Numbered from the stretch's first letter, positions 41,501 through 49,596 are shown. The stretch: DNA of 64,000 nt from AWTP1-13 sp963840075 (GCA_963840075.1 CAWIXS010000046.1:55226-119225); one strand, 5' to 3'. Numbers and translations: made by a program. The notes: generated from the sequence alone by a model not told the origin.

Positions 41501-42228
41501 CGGGCCACATCCGCGAGGTCGGCTTCGAGCTCTACCAGGCCATGCTGGAGGAGGCGGTGGCGACCCTGAAGGGCGGCGACATGGGCGAGGCGCAGGACCA
41601 GTGGAGCCCGCAGATCGGGCTCGGCACGGCCGTGCTGATCCCCGAGGCCTACGTGAGCGACCTGCAGCTGAGGCTCGGGCTCTACCGGCGCCTGTCGAAG
41701 CTCGAGGGCCGGGCGGACATCGACGGTTTCGGGGCCGAGCTGGTGGACCGCTTCGGCGCGCTGCCCGAGGAGGTCGGGCACCTGCTCGACGTGGTGGAGA
41801 TCAAGGGCCTCGCCAAGGAGGCGGGCCTGCAGAGCGTCGATGCGGGGCCCAAGGGTGCCGTGATCGCCTTCCGCAAGAGCCAGTTCGCCAACCCGGAGGG
41901 GCTGATCGCCTTCATGGCGCGCTCGAGGAGTGTGGCGCGCCTGCAACCCGACCACAAGCTGGTCTACAAGGCCGACTGGGCGACCCCGGCGGCGCGCCTG
42001 CAGGGCGTGCGCTGGCTGGTGCGCCAGCTGGCGGAGATCGCCGGCGCAGGCCCGGAAGGCGGCGTAGGGTGGGTCAACCCCGGCGCAGGCCTGGGGCGAG
42101 CCCCACTGTCATCCCGGCCTCGCGCGAAGCGCGAGAGCCGGGACCCAGGGCCAGGGGGAAAGCGGTGGAGCCCCTGGCCCTGGGTCCCGGATATTGCGCT
42201 ACCGCGCAATTCCGGGATGACAAGCTAG
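38530..42228 (+). CDS. mfd: transcription-repair coupling factor Mfd
   Basis: Mfd removes stalled RNA polymerase and recruits UvrA, whose gene is also in this window. The ~1230-residue protein has the UvrB-like N-terminal module (PFPAWDTVPYDRIGPN, GEYAVRGGILDLFPP), the RNA-polymerase-interacting domain (GDFVVHADHGIGRFDGL, DKLYLPVENIELLSRYG), the RecG-like translocase (GDVGFGKTEVALRA, IGTHALLGK, VDEEQHFGV, TATPIPRTLQLALSG, STAIVESGLDIPNANT, QLRGRVGRSKTRAYAYF) and the C-terminal TRCF domain. The final ~40 residues (from about SSRPRAKRESRDPGPG) are translated intergenic palindrome and are probably not native; the ancestral end lies near 42060-42100. ATG occurs at both 38530 and 38533. Confidence 0.95.
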   Translation: MMPEPQAGPAAGAGSRGARETLSGVPDGLVPLVLGRLCQEEGAPPAAKGPTLLLHVARDDRRLEAIAEGVAFFAPTVRVIPFPAWDTVPYDRIGPNSEIVARRIAALARLAATSRKEPTLVIATVNAVLQRVPPRDFIRRSLKTIAPGQRLDMGALIQRLNLAGFTRTGSVMEPGEYAVRGGILDLFPPARTTPVRLDFFGDTLEHIKAFDPESQRTSRVVQRLSLLPVNEVAFGEAAEKLFRRRYVEAFGPVTSEDPLYHAVSAGQRYPGMEHWLPLFHERLEALFDYAAEAPVSFDHLADEAVEQRFALIQDHYTARAEGLEAQTFGAPPYKPVPPEAMFLTPEEWQGQLAARPVRRLTPFEQPGEAQGPVRAIGGRLGRNFAAERASEAASLFDAAIGHMRALQGQGKRVVVAAFTAGARERLTTLLAEHGLAEARKVESWAEMEALPRGSVGLAVLGLEQGFETPDLAVIGEQDILGDRLTRPRRKARRAADLITEATSLAIGDFVVHADHGIGRFDGLTTITALGAPHDCLEIGYANGDKLYLPVENIELLSRYGAADGTAQLDRLGGAAWQTRKARLKQRIREMASELIKIAALRQLREAPVMQPPMGQFDEFVARFPYEETEDQDASIQAVLDDLASGRPMDRLVCGDVGFGKTEVALRAAFIAAFAGFQVAVVVPTTLLARQHFATFAERFKGLPVRIAQASRLISAKALAAVKAGLKDGSIDIVIGTHALLGKSIGFNRLGLVIVDEEQHFGVGHKERLKQLREEVHVLTLTATPIPRTLQLALSGVRELSLIATPPIDRLAVRTYISPFDPVIVREALRRERYRGGQTFYVVPRIADLEEVREFLAEDTPELRVATAHGQLPPSTLEDVMTAFYDGGYDVLLSTAIVESGLDIPNANTLIVHRADMFGLAQLYQLRGRVGRSKTRAYAYFTTPASQRRLTEGAEKRLKVLQSLDTLGAGFSLASHDLDIRGAGNLLGEEQSGHIREVGFELYQAMLEEAVATLKGGDMGEAQDQWSPQIGLGTAVLIPEAYVSDLQLRLGLYRRLSKLEGRADIDGFGAELVDRFGALPEEVGHLLDVVEIKGLAKEAGLQSVDAGPKGAVIAFRKSQFANPEGLIAFMARSRSVARLQPDHKLVYKADWATPAARLQGVRWLVRQLAEIAGAGPEGGVGWVNPGAGLGRAPLSSRPRAKRESRDPGPGGKRWSPWPWVPDIALPRNSGMTS
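42107..42222. repeat. palindromic TGTCATCCCGG element, copy 1
   Basis: Opens TGTCATCCCGGCC and closes CCGGGATGACA, a terminal inverted repeat. Inside, GCCGGGACCCAGGGCCAGGG pairs with CCCTGGCCCTGGGTCCCGG, and GCGCGAAGCGC forms a small hairpin. An extra GCGCAATTCCGGGATGACAA unit follows at ~42229-42248. It overlaps the end of mfd. Confidence 0.75.
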
Positions 42229-42293
42229 GCGCAATTCCGGGATGACAACATTGCGAGATTGCCAAGAACGATCCGTGGGCGCACATTGCATGG

Positions 42294-42593
42294 ATGCGGG
42301 AGCATGTCTACTGGGTCTACATCCTGGCCAGCCGGCGGAACGGGACGCTCTACGTCGGCGTGACCAACGATCTGATCCGCCGCGTCCAGGAGCATCGGGA
42401 AGGCCTGGTGCCCGGCTTCACGCGCAAGTACGGCGTGAAGCTGCTCGTCTATTTCGAGGTGCACCACGATATCAATGTCGCCATCCTGCGCGAGAAGCGC
42501 ATCAAGCGCTGGCACCGCAAGTGGAAGCTGGAGCTCATCGAAGCGCACAATCCGCAGTGGCGCGATCTTTGGCTGGACCTGACCGAGCAGTGA
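42294..42593 (+). CDS. GIY-YIG nuclease-superfamily protein
   Basis: A 99-residue single-domain protein. The GIY-YIG signature appears as YWVYILASRRNGTLYVGVT, with NDLIRRVQEHREG (conserved Arg), KLLVYFEVHHDINVAILREK (metal-binding Glu region at REKRIKRW) and NPQWRDLWLDL. Proteins of this UPF0213-like size class are stand-alone nucleases or repair factors of unclear role, common in alphaproteobacteria. It sits exactly between two copies of a long palindromic element, suggesting it may move or be maintained with them. The frame is intact. Catalysis is inferred from motif only. Confidence 0.8.
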   Translation: MREHVYWVYILASRRNGTLYVGVTNDLIRRVQEHREGLVPGFTRKYGVKLLVYFEVHHDINVAILREKRIKRWHRKWKLELIEAHNPQWRDLWLDLTEQ

Positions 42594-42626
42594 GCCTTCT
42601 CCCTTGTCGTCCCGGCCGAGCCCGCC

Positions 42627-42744
42627 TGTCATCCCGGCCGAGCCCGTGAGGGCGAGAGCCGGGACCCAGGGCCAAGGGGGAAGAGCGGCGGAGCCCCTGG
42701 CCCTGGGTCCCGGATATTCTGCTTCGCAGAATTCCGGGATGACA
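42627..42744. repeat. palindromic TGTCATCCCGG element, copy 2
   Basis: Same design as 42107-42222: TGTCATCCCGG at the left, CCGGGATGACA at the right, GCCGGGACCCAGGGCCAAGG paired with CCCTGGCCCTGGGTCCCGG inside. Half-units extend it on both sides (42605-42616 and 42751-42770). Same orientation as copy 1. Confidence 0.75.
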
Positions 42745-42784
42745 ACCTTCGCAGAATTCCGGGATGACAATCCCCAAAGAAGAA

Positions 42785-42804
42785 GAGCCGCCCGAAGGCG
42801 GCTC
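42785..42804 (-). terminator. intrinsic terminator of the porin gene
   Basis: On the minus strand GAGCCGCC-TTCG-GGCGGCTC is followed by TTCTTCTTT. An 8-pair stem with a stable TTCG loop and a T-rich tract lies 52 bases after the porin stop codon. Confidence 0.85.
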
Positions 42805-42856
42805 TCCCGGAGAGACTGCGTGGTGTCAGGCCCGAAGGCTGACACCTTGCTGCGGA

Positions 42857-44178
42857 TCAGAACCTGATGCGAGCACCGCCCATGACCACGTCGAAGTCGT
42901 TGTAGGACTCGGTGCCGTTCAGGATGTTGCCGGCCGGGCTGGTGACGTCAGCAGAGAACCGCTTGTAGGACAGGAACACCTCCATGGCCGCTGCATCGAT
43001 GTGCTGCACGACGCCGAGGCCCCACATGTTCGCCTGGCTGCTGGTGATGATGTCATTGGCATTGCCGCCGAACGCGCCGCACGCACCTGCGCCGCAGTTG
43101 ATGCCATCATTCACTTGGGCCCACTCGCCGTAGAGCACGGTCTTGCCGAGCCCAAACCAGTTCTTGGCCGATACCGCCCTGGACGTACCACAGCGTGGTG
43201 TCGGGACGGCCGGCACGTCATTGTCCGAGCGCACGTAGGCACCCGTCAGGTAGAGGCCGGATGCCACGTGCAGGATGCTGGCCGATCCTTTGAGCTGGGC
43301 CGGCTCGGGACCAACGTTGTGGTCCTTGGTGACCTCGTTCAGGCCGGTGCTGTTGTTGATGTAGCCGATGCCGGCCGCGAGGCGGAAGCCAGCGAACTCA
43401 CCGGCATAGCGCAGGGCCACATCCCAGATGTCGTCCTCGCCCCAGGCCGCCGACACCGAGAAGCCGCCGAAGGTCGGCGTGTCGTAGCGGACCGCGTTGG
43501 CACGGCTCAGGCTGGCGCCGTTGACAGCGTTGCCGCCGAGAGCGTCGGTCCACTTGCCGGCGATCAGGGTATCGTCGAGAGCGAGGAACATGCCGCGCTG
43601 GGTGTAGCCGATGCTGGCGTTGGCGATCACGCCGGCGCCGCCGAGATCGATGGTCGTGAGGCCGGCCGTCGCCGTGTTGATGCGGCCGACGGTGACCCGA
43701 CCCAACGACTTGTGGTCGAGGTACCAGTTCGCCAGAGTTAGGTGGGCTGGATGTCGGTGGACGGCGTGGCGTCATCGTCGAGCTGATTGACCTGATGGCT
43801 GCGGGCGCCGGTCTCGAAGGCCATGGTGATGTTGAAGCCGGCAGACACGTTGGGATTGATCCTGGCAGACCCCGACAACGCGAAGAAGCTGCCGCCGGCC
43901 ATGACGTTGTCGACCACGTAGATATCGCTGCCGTCGACACTATTCCCGTCGCTCCACGCCATGATCGACGTGGTCACCTGGCCGGAGATGGTGAGCGACA
44001 CGCGCCGGTTGCCCTTGCGCGCAGTGGTGGCCTCGAGCTCCGCCACCCTTTCTTCCAGGTCGGCGCAGCAATCGCCACCAAGGTCGGCTGCCTTGGCGGA
44101 CGGCATGCCACCCGCAAACAAACCAACAGCGGCCAACAAGGCCAAGCTGCTGGTTGATTTCCACAGTCCCCCGATCAT
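42857..44178 (-). CDS. Porin_2-family outer-membrane porin, frameshifted
   Basis: Signal peptide MIGGLWKSTSSLALLAAVGL ending SAKA-ADLGGDCC; a short coiled coil follows (CADLEERVAELEATTARKGN), then RVSLTISGQVTTSIMAW, GSARINPNVSAGFNITMAFE and many amphipathic strands ending DVVMGGARIRF with terminal Phe. This is the trimeric general porin of Rhizobiales. A net one-base loss near 43740 separates the halves (LANWYLDHKSLGRVTVGRIN bridges it). A second pair of compensating indels around 43165-43215 hides WYVQGGIG-KNWFGLGKTVLYGE. The otherwise perfect family match suggests sequencing errors. GGAGAAG precedes the start; an intrinsic terminator follows. Confidence 0.85.
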
Positions 44179-44773
44179 ACGAACTTCTCCGTTGGACTAA
44201 CGCTACCGGAATTCAGACTGACCCGACTGAATTTACCGTCTTTCCTTTTCGTATTTCCTGCGGGCGGGTGGTGAGCGTTGTGCGACTGCCGTTTGAGCCG
44301 CCCGACCGTGCTTCAAGGCTTAGCGCACGGCTCGAAGACAGGACAACCAGGAAAGCGGGTTCTCAACGCCTTTCTGCCTAGCTTGTGGCCAAATCGCCAC
44401 GACACGAATCGAGTTGGTGTCACAGAATGGCTGCATTCCCGCCGAGGCCGGAACTCGTGTCAAGGATTCGTTCGGTGCAAGGACAAAATTTGCAGAGCGC
44501 CGCCTGACGGCTTATCAACTCTCTGATCGAGCGGGGAAATCTGATGGGCCGGCAGCGCCGTCCAGAGATGCGGAAGGGCCGATGCAACAGGCGGCGGGAC
44601 AACACCTCGGGAGCCCTGCGGCGCTCCGCCGGAGAGGGGCTGAACGAGGCGGCCACGGCGCGCGGCTGCGCCCGCTTCCGGCACGGGCAAACCGCCGGTC
44701 GCTTCGCCTCGTGCCGCAAGATTGACCATCTCAATCAACGCTCGGCTCACCTGCATCGAACGTACTCTAGCAC
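44179..44773. other. 595 bp divergent spacer, no gene identified
   Basis: It lies between the porin and the UbiH-type gene and should hold both promoters. AT-richer stretches occur at 44215-44260 (GAATTTACCGTCTTTCC). Small frames have no recognisable family. Confidence 0.35.
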
Positions 44774-46000
44774 ATGACTAAATTCGAGGCCGCAGTAATC
44801 GGCGCCGGACCCACAGGTCTGGTGGCGGCCCTGGCGCTGGCGCGCATGGGCCTGGAGGTGGCGCTCGTTGGACCGGCCGCCGTTCTTGGCGGCGGCGGGG
44901 CCGGGGCGCCGACGGACCAGCGCACCACCGCCCTCGTGGGACCCAGCATCCAGCTTCTGCGCAGGCTCGGGGTTTGGGGGACACACCCGGAGGGTCTCAC
45001 CGTCCATGCCGCCCCCCTGGGCGCCGTGCGCATTGCCGACGACCGCAGCGGCCTGATCCGCGCCCCGGAGGCGCTGTTCAAGGCCTCCGAGATGGGGCTC
45101 GACAGCTTCGGGGCGAACATTGCCAATCCGACCCTGCTGGCGGGCCTCAGGACGGCCGCTGAGAGGGCAGCTGGCCTCGTCCGGATCGAGACAGCGGGGG
45201 TCACGAGGCTGGCTCCAGGGCCCGCCTCGGTGCGCCTGGAGCTGGCCGAGGGCGGCGCCGTCGAGGCGGCTCTGGCGGTGGCCGCCGACGGCCGCAGCTC
45301 CCTGGCCCGCACGGCCGCAGGCATCGAGGTCTCGACCCGGGCCTATCCCCAGGCGGCGCTCGCGACCCGGTTTGGCCACACCCGCCCCCACGGCGGTATC
45401 GTCAACGAGCTGCATCGCGACGCCGGCCCCTTCACCAGCGTGCCGCTGCCCGGTGAGGCCTCAGCCCTGGTCTGGGTGGAGGAGCCCGCCACCGCGCGGC
45501 GCCTTGCCGATCTCGACGACCGGGCCTTTGCGGCGGTTCTGGAGGAGCGGCTGCAGGGCGTCCTCGGGGCCGTCCGCGATCCGGCACCGCGGGCCCTGCA
45601 TCCGCTGATCTGGCTGAGGGCCCGCAGCATGACCGCGCCGCGCGTGGCCCTCGTTGGCGAGGCGGCGCACGTGATCCCTCCGGTCGGCGCCCAGGGGCTC
45701 AACCTGGGGCTCCGCGATGCGGCCCAGCTGGCCGATTGTGCGGCCGCGGCCAAGGTGGACGGAGGCGACGTCGGCGGCCCCGGCGTGCTCGCCGCCTACG
45801 AGCGGGCGCGCGCCTGGGACGTGCTGGGCCGCTCGGTGTCGGTCGACCTGCTCAACCGGTCGCTGCTGGCCGATCTGCTCCCCGTCGACATGCTGCGCGG
45901 GCTGGCCGCCCATCTCGCGGTCAGCTTCGCCCCCCTGCGCCGCCTTCTCATGCAGGAGGGCATGGGGCTCGCGGGCCCGCTGCCCAGCTTGATGCGGTAG
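44774..46000 (+). CDS. UbiH/UbiF-type FAD-dependent hydroxylase
   Basis: A 408-residue flavoprotein monooxygenase. The N-terminal Rossmann motif is AVIGAGPTGLVAALALARMG. The mid-protein region has DGRSSLARTAAGI (DG motif contacting FAD and NADPH), and the second FAD motif is RVALVGEAAHVIPPVGAQGL followed by NLGLRDAAQLAD. The GEAAHxxPPxGAQGLNLGLRDA wording is that of ubiquinone-ring hydroxylases (UbiH, UbiF, UbiL), which act at the inner membrane. Which ring position is modified cannot be told from sequence. The start after AGCACATGACTA is supported by the Rossmann fold beginning at residue 5. A short repeat fills the space to the next gene. Confidence 0.87.
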   Translation: MTKFEAAVIGAGPTGLVAALALARMGLEVALVGPAAVLGGGGAGAPTDQRTTALVGPSIQLLRRLGVWGTHPEGLTVHAAPLGAVRIADDRSGLIRAPEALFKASEMGLDSFGANIANPTLLAGLRTAAERAAGLVRIETAGVTRLAPGPASVRLELAEGGAVEAALAVAADGRSSLARTAAGIEVSTRAYPQAALATRFGHTRPHGGIVNELHRDAGPFTSVPLPGEASALVWVEEPATARRLADLDDRAFAAVLEERLQGVLGAVRDPAPRALHPLIWLRARSMTAPRVALVGEAAHVIPPVGAQGLNLGLRDAAQLADCAAAAKVDGGDVGGPGVLAAYERARAWDVLGRSVSVDLLNRSLLADLLPVDMLRGLAAHLAVSFAPLRRLLMQEGMGLAGPLPSLMR

Positions 46001-46131
46001 GGTGAGACGGTGAGTGGTGAGTATCGGTCGGCGCACGCTGGCCGGTCTGTTTCACCCCTTGAGCTGGAAGCCCAACCGTGAGACAGACGCCAGCCGAAAC
46101 ACACCATTCACCATCGCACCACTGACCCGGG
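46001..46131. repeat. GGTGAG-array element between ubiH-type gene and lpxL
   Basis: Left end GGTGAGAC, GGTGAGT, GGTGAGT directly after the stop at 46000; right end CACCATTCACCATCGCACCAC, the inverted counterpart, 4-5 bases before the ATG at 46132. A 131 bp relative of the larger elements at 47044-47343 and 48390-48712. Confidence 0.65.
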
Positions 46132-47047
46132 ATGCGGGCTTTTCTGGTCGACCTGCGGCAACGCACCGAATATGTGGCCCTGCGCCTGATCGCGTCGGGG
46201 ATACGGGTGCTGCCGCTCGACGCCGGCGCCAATCTGTCGGGCCGGCTCTGGCGCCTGTTGGCGCCCTTGAGCCGGCGCCGGCACCAGCGTGCGCTCGCCA
46301 ACCTCGCCATCGCCTTCCCGGACAAGCCCCAGGCGGAGCGCGAGGCGATCGCGCGCGCCATGTGGGAGAACCTGGGCCGCGTGATGGCCGAGACCATGCA
46401 GATCGACCGGCTGATCGCCGATCCGGACCGCATCGCGCTCGAGCCCGCCACCGAGCGGGTGTTCGCGCGCTACAGGAACAAGATGGGTGCGGCCGTCGGG
46501 GTGTCGCTGCACATGGGCAACTGGGAGCTGGCGGCGTGGCCGATGACGGTCGCCGGCAACAATCCCGCCGCCATCTACCGCTCGGTCAACAACCCCTATG
46601 TCGACCGCTGGCTGCGCTGGCTGCGCCGCGACCTCTATCCCGGCGGCCTGCTCGGCAAGGGCCGCATCAACGGCAGTCCCGAGGAGGGGCAGAGGACCGC
46701 GCGACTGATCACCGACTACGTGCGCAAGGGCGGGCGGCTCGGCATGGTGTGCGACCTCTACGACCGTTCGGGGCTGCCCGTGCCCTTCTTCGGCCGCCCG
46801 GCGCCGTCGGTGACGATCGCCGGCATGATCGCGCGGCGCGTGGGCGCGCGCATCTGGCTCAGCCGCTGCCTGCGCGTGGGCCGCAGCAGCCGCTTCACCA
46901 TCGAGCTGCAAGGAGCTGAAGGTGCCGCGCACCGCCAACGCCGGCGACGACGTGCGCTGGATCACCACCGCCATGCAGGCGCAATTCGAGGCCTGGATCC
47001 GCGAGGCGCCGGAGCAGTGGATGTGGAGCAACCGCCGCTGGTCGTGA
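46132..47047 (+). CDS. lipid A biosynthesis acyltransferase (LpxL/HtrB family), one frameshift
   Basis: A ~304-residue membrane-associated acyltransferase that adds secondary acyl chains to lipid A precursors. Visible: an N-terminal hydrophobic segment (YVALRLIASGIRVLPL), NLAIAFPDKPQAEREAI, the catalytic HxxxxE site SLHMGNWELAAWP, AIYRSVNNPYVDRWL, GMVCDLYDRSGLPVPFFGRP (RSGxxVPFFG motif) and the ending EAPEQWMWSNRRWS, typical of the family. One extra C at 46909 (CTGCAAGG for CTGAAGG) shifts the frame. Reading KELKVPRTANAGDDVRWITT past it restores the normal C terminus, so a sequencing error is likely. The stop codon lies inside the first unit of a repeat array. Confidence 0.87.
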
Positions 47048-47343
47048 GTGGTGAGATGGTGAGTGTCGGTCGGCGCCTGTGGCGGTGGATTGGTGCCAGG
47101 ACGATCGTCTGGCTTCATGATCGTCCAGCCTTGAGACCAATTGGCGAGCGGCGGCGCAAAATGGAGCCTGCTCGATGGCTCTGGTTTGCGCCTTCATGAT
47201 GGAGACCTTTGAGTGACGCGTGCGCTGCTCTAACATTTCAGCGCCCGAAGCTCACTCCACACTTGGCTGCCGTCGATTTGTCCACCTCCCTGAACCCGAG
47301 CACGGCCTGAACTCACACATCCTCACCACTCACCATCTCACCC
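47044..47343. repeat. 300 bp GTGAG-array element, copy A
   Basis: Starts GTGAGTGGTGAGATGGTGAG over the lpxL stop and ends CTCACCACTCACCATCTCACC flush with the next ATG (47344), so the ends are inverted repeats of 7 bp units. The interior has a hairpin GGACGATCG...CATGATCGTCC. It is about four-fifths identical by eye to the reverse complement of 48390-48712. Confidence 0.8.
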
Positions 47344-48393
47344 ATGCCCACACGCACCCCCGCCAAGCACTTCGCACCGCTCGCCATCGGCGCGCCGGAG
47401 CCCTACCGGCAGCCGCCCGTGCGCCTGGAGCGCATGATCCACTTCGTGCCGCCGCACATCGACAAGATCCGCGCGCGGGTGCCCGATCTCATCGGCCAGG
47501 TCGACGTGGTGCTCGGCAACCTCGAGGATGCCATCCCCGCCGATGCCAAGGTCTCAGCCCGGCGCGGCTTCATCGAGATGGCGGCCGCCCACGACTGGGG
47601 CGCCACCGGACTGTGGACCCGCATCAATGCGCTGAACTCGCCCTGGGCGCTCGACGACATGCTGGAGATCGTGCCGGCCGTGGGTGCCAAGCTCGATGTG
47701 GTCATGCTCCCCAAGGTCGAGGGGCCCTGGGACATCCACTACCTCGACCAGCTGCTCGCCCAGCTGGAGGCCAGGCACGCCCTGCCCAAGCCGATCCTGA
47801 TCCATGCCATCCTGGAGACCGCCGAGGGCGTCAACAACGTGGAGGCGATCGCGGCGGCGAGCCCGCGCATGCACGGGATGAGCCTGGGCCCCGCGGACCT
47901 GGCGGCCTCGCGCGGCATGAAGACCACCCGCGTCGGCGGCGGGCATCCGGCCTACGGCGTGCTGGCGGACCCTGGCCCGGCGGGCACCCCGCGCGCCTTC
48001 TTCCAGCAGGACCTGTGGCACTACACGCTGGCGCGCATGGTGGATGCCTGCCTGGCCTACGGCCTCAAGCCGTTCTACGGGCCGTTCGGCGACTTCGCCG
48101 ACCTCGCCGCCTGCGAGGCCCAGTTTCGCAACGCCTTCCTGCACGGCTGCGCCGGCGCCTGGACCCTGCATCCCACCCAGATCGACATCGCCAAGCGGGT
48201 GTTCAGCCTCGACCCGGCCGAGGTGGCCTTCGCCAAGCGCATCGTGGAGGCGATGCCCGACGGCAGCGGCGCGGTCATGATCGACGGCAAGATGCAGGAC
48301 GACGCAACCTGGAAGCAGGCCAAGGTGATCCTCGACCTCGCCCGGCTGGTGGCGGAGAGGGACCCGGAGCGCAAGGCCCTCTACGGCCTGTGA
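47344..48393 (+). CDS. L-malyl-CoA/beta-methylmalyl-CoA lyase-like protein (HpcH/HpaI family)
   Basis: A 349-residue CitE-like TIM-barrel lyase that reversibly cleaves malyl-type CoA thioesters to acetyl- or propionyl-CoA and glyoxylate using Mg2+. Key segments: VVLGNLEDAIPADAKVSARR (acidic metal ligand in the NLEDAI strand), GLWTRINALNSPWALDDML (Arg contacting glyoxylate), VVMLPKVEGPWDIHYLDQ, IHAILETAEGVNNVEAIAAA (Glu metal ligand), MSLGPADLAASRGMKTT (acidic residue) and GPFGDFADLAACEAQ, AWTLHPTQIDIAKRVF (CoA-binding). The GPFGDF and HPxQI pattern matches the Mcl subgroup. The frame is clean. It is bounded on both sides by inverted copies of a ~300 bp repeat. Confidence 0.83.
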   Translation: MPTRTPAKHFAPLAIGAPEPYRQPPVRLERMIHFVPPHIDKIRARVPDLIGQVDVVLGNLEDAIPADAKVSARRGFIEMAAAHDWGATGLWTRINALNSPWALDDMLEIVPAVGAKLDVVMLPKVEGPWDIHYLDQLLAQLEARHALPKPILIHAILETAEGVNNVEAIAAASPRMHGMSLGPADLAASRGMKTTRVGGGHPAYGVLADPGPAGTPRAFFQQDLWHYTLARMVDACLAYGLKPFYGPFGDFADLAACEAQFRNAFLHGCAGAWTLHPTQIDIAKRVFSLDPAEVAFAKRIVEAMPDGSGAVMIDGKMQDDATWKQAKVILDLARLVAERDPERKALYGL

Positions 48394-48712
48394 GCGGATG
48401 AGGTGGTGAGTGGTGAGATGGTGAGTTCAGGCCGTGCCCGGGTTCCGGACTGGGGGCAACTCGTCGGTAGCCAAGTGTGGAGTGGGCTTCGGGCGCTTGA
48501 AATGTCAAAACAGCGCACTCCTCACTCAAAGGTCTCCATCATGGAGGTGCAGATCAGAGCCATCGAGTACGCTCCATCTTTCGCCGCCCCTCGCCAATTG
48601 GCCTTCGGGCTGGACGATCATGAAGCTGGACGATCGTCTTGTCACCAATCCGCGCCACAGGCGCCGACCGACACTCACCACTCACCATCTCACCACTCAC
48701 CTGAAACCTTTT
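48390..48712. repeat. 320 bp GTGAG-array element, copy B (inverted relative to copy A)
   Basis: Begins GTGAGCGGATGAGGTGGTGAG on the stop of the lyase gene and ends CTCACCATCTCACCACTCACC. Its reverse complement aligns with 47044-47343 throughout (shared GATCGTCCAGC, ATGATGGAGACCTTTGAGTG and CACTCCACACTTGGCT). Confidence 0.8.
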
Positions 48713-48779
48713 CCCGCATTGACGATGCGGCGCCCGAGCGGCTATCGACGAAGGGCCGCATGGGGAGGTCGGGCACGGC

Positions 48780-49112
48780 ATGGGCGTCGGGCGAGCCAAA
48801 TTCGCGGTGGGCCAGGTGGTACGGCACCGCGTTCACAACTTCCGCGGCGTCATCTTCGACGTCGACCCGGTCTTCAACAACACCGAGGAATGGTACCAGG
48901 CGATCCCGCCCGAGCGGCGCCCCAGCAAGGACCAGCCCTTCTATCACCTGCTGGCGGAGAACTCCGAGACCGAGTACGTCGCCTACGTCTCCGAGCAGAA
49001 CCTCTTGCCCGATGTCTCCGGCAAGCCCCTGCGCCACCCCCAGATCCGGCAACTGTTCTCCGTCGATGAGCACGGCGCCTACCGCCCCCTGTTCCTGCAG
49101 CACCCGCACTGA
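48780..49112 (+). CDS. hspQ: heat shock protein HspQ
   Basis: A 110-residue HspQ/YccV-like protein: AKFAVGQVVRHRVHNFRGVI, FDVDPVFNNTEEWYQAIPPE and FYHLLAENSETEYVAYVSEQ, then NLLPDVSGKPLRHPQI. HspQ is a hexameric hemimethylated-DNA-binding/Lon-specificity factor that modulates proteolysis. Length and sequence are canonical, with the conserved PFYHLLAEN and AYVSEQNL motifs. The start ATG at 48780 begins MGVGRAKFAVG. It stops just before a convergent ialB fragment. The frame is intact. Confidence 0.93.
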   Translation: MGVGRAKFAVGQVVRHRVHNFRGVIFDVDPVFNNTEEWYQAIPPERRPSKDQPFYHLLAENSETEYVAYVSEQNLLPDVSGKPLRHPQIRQLFSVDEHGAYRPLFLQHPH

Positions 49113-49119
49113 GATCGGA

Positions 49120-49330
49120 CTACTTCTTTCTCCGGTTCAGATCTTCGTTCGTCCTCTTCAGCTCTTCGATCCACTTCTGCCGCCGCGCGTAAATCTGGTT
49201 CAGCAGCTGCGTGCGCGCTTCCATGTACTTCTTCTTGTCGGTCGGCGGGTTCGCCAGGGTCTCCCGGAATCCGCCGAGGTCCACTGACTGGGTCGTCGGT
49301 GTATTCGGCGCCCGCATCGTCTGCACCGCG
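49120..49330 (-). pseudogene. IalB-like protein, C-terminal fragment
   Basis: The frame encodes SVDLGGFRETLANPPTDKKK, YMEARTQLLNQIYARRQKWI and EELKRTNEDLNRRKK. This aligns with the C terminus of the intact IalB-family gene at 49633-50454 (LAGFNEALKGPPTDTKKFAE ... RREQLIAEMKKQQEDLNK). The catalytic-like or beta-rich body and signal peptide are absent; upstream sequence is unrelated. It is a truncated paralogue left beside the complete gene. Confidence 0.65.
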
Positions 49331-49596
49331 AGACCTGCCCGGCCCTTGAGCAGGTCGACCCGACGGAAACGGCGGAACGGAGAGGGTCCCAATCCGATGG
49401 GAGGCCACCTCCTCGGCTGGACGAGGCGGTCGGGGTATAGTCCGAGATCCGCAGGAGAACGGGGTCAGACCCAATCGGACATCGGACCGCCAGGACAATC
49501 CGCCGGGAGCACCCCTGCTGGGTCTGGGCCAGCCTCGAGGCCACGCTCTCCAGGCAGCCAATGAGCCGCCGTCGACAATCTCAGAAAAGTATGCGC

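Noticed and set aside
38068..41955. Very long open frame on the minus strand opposite mfd
   Set aside because: A GC-rich antisense shadow. It lacks family motifs, whereas the plus strand encodes complete Mfd.
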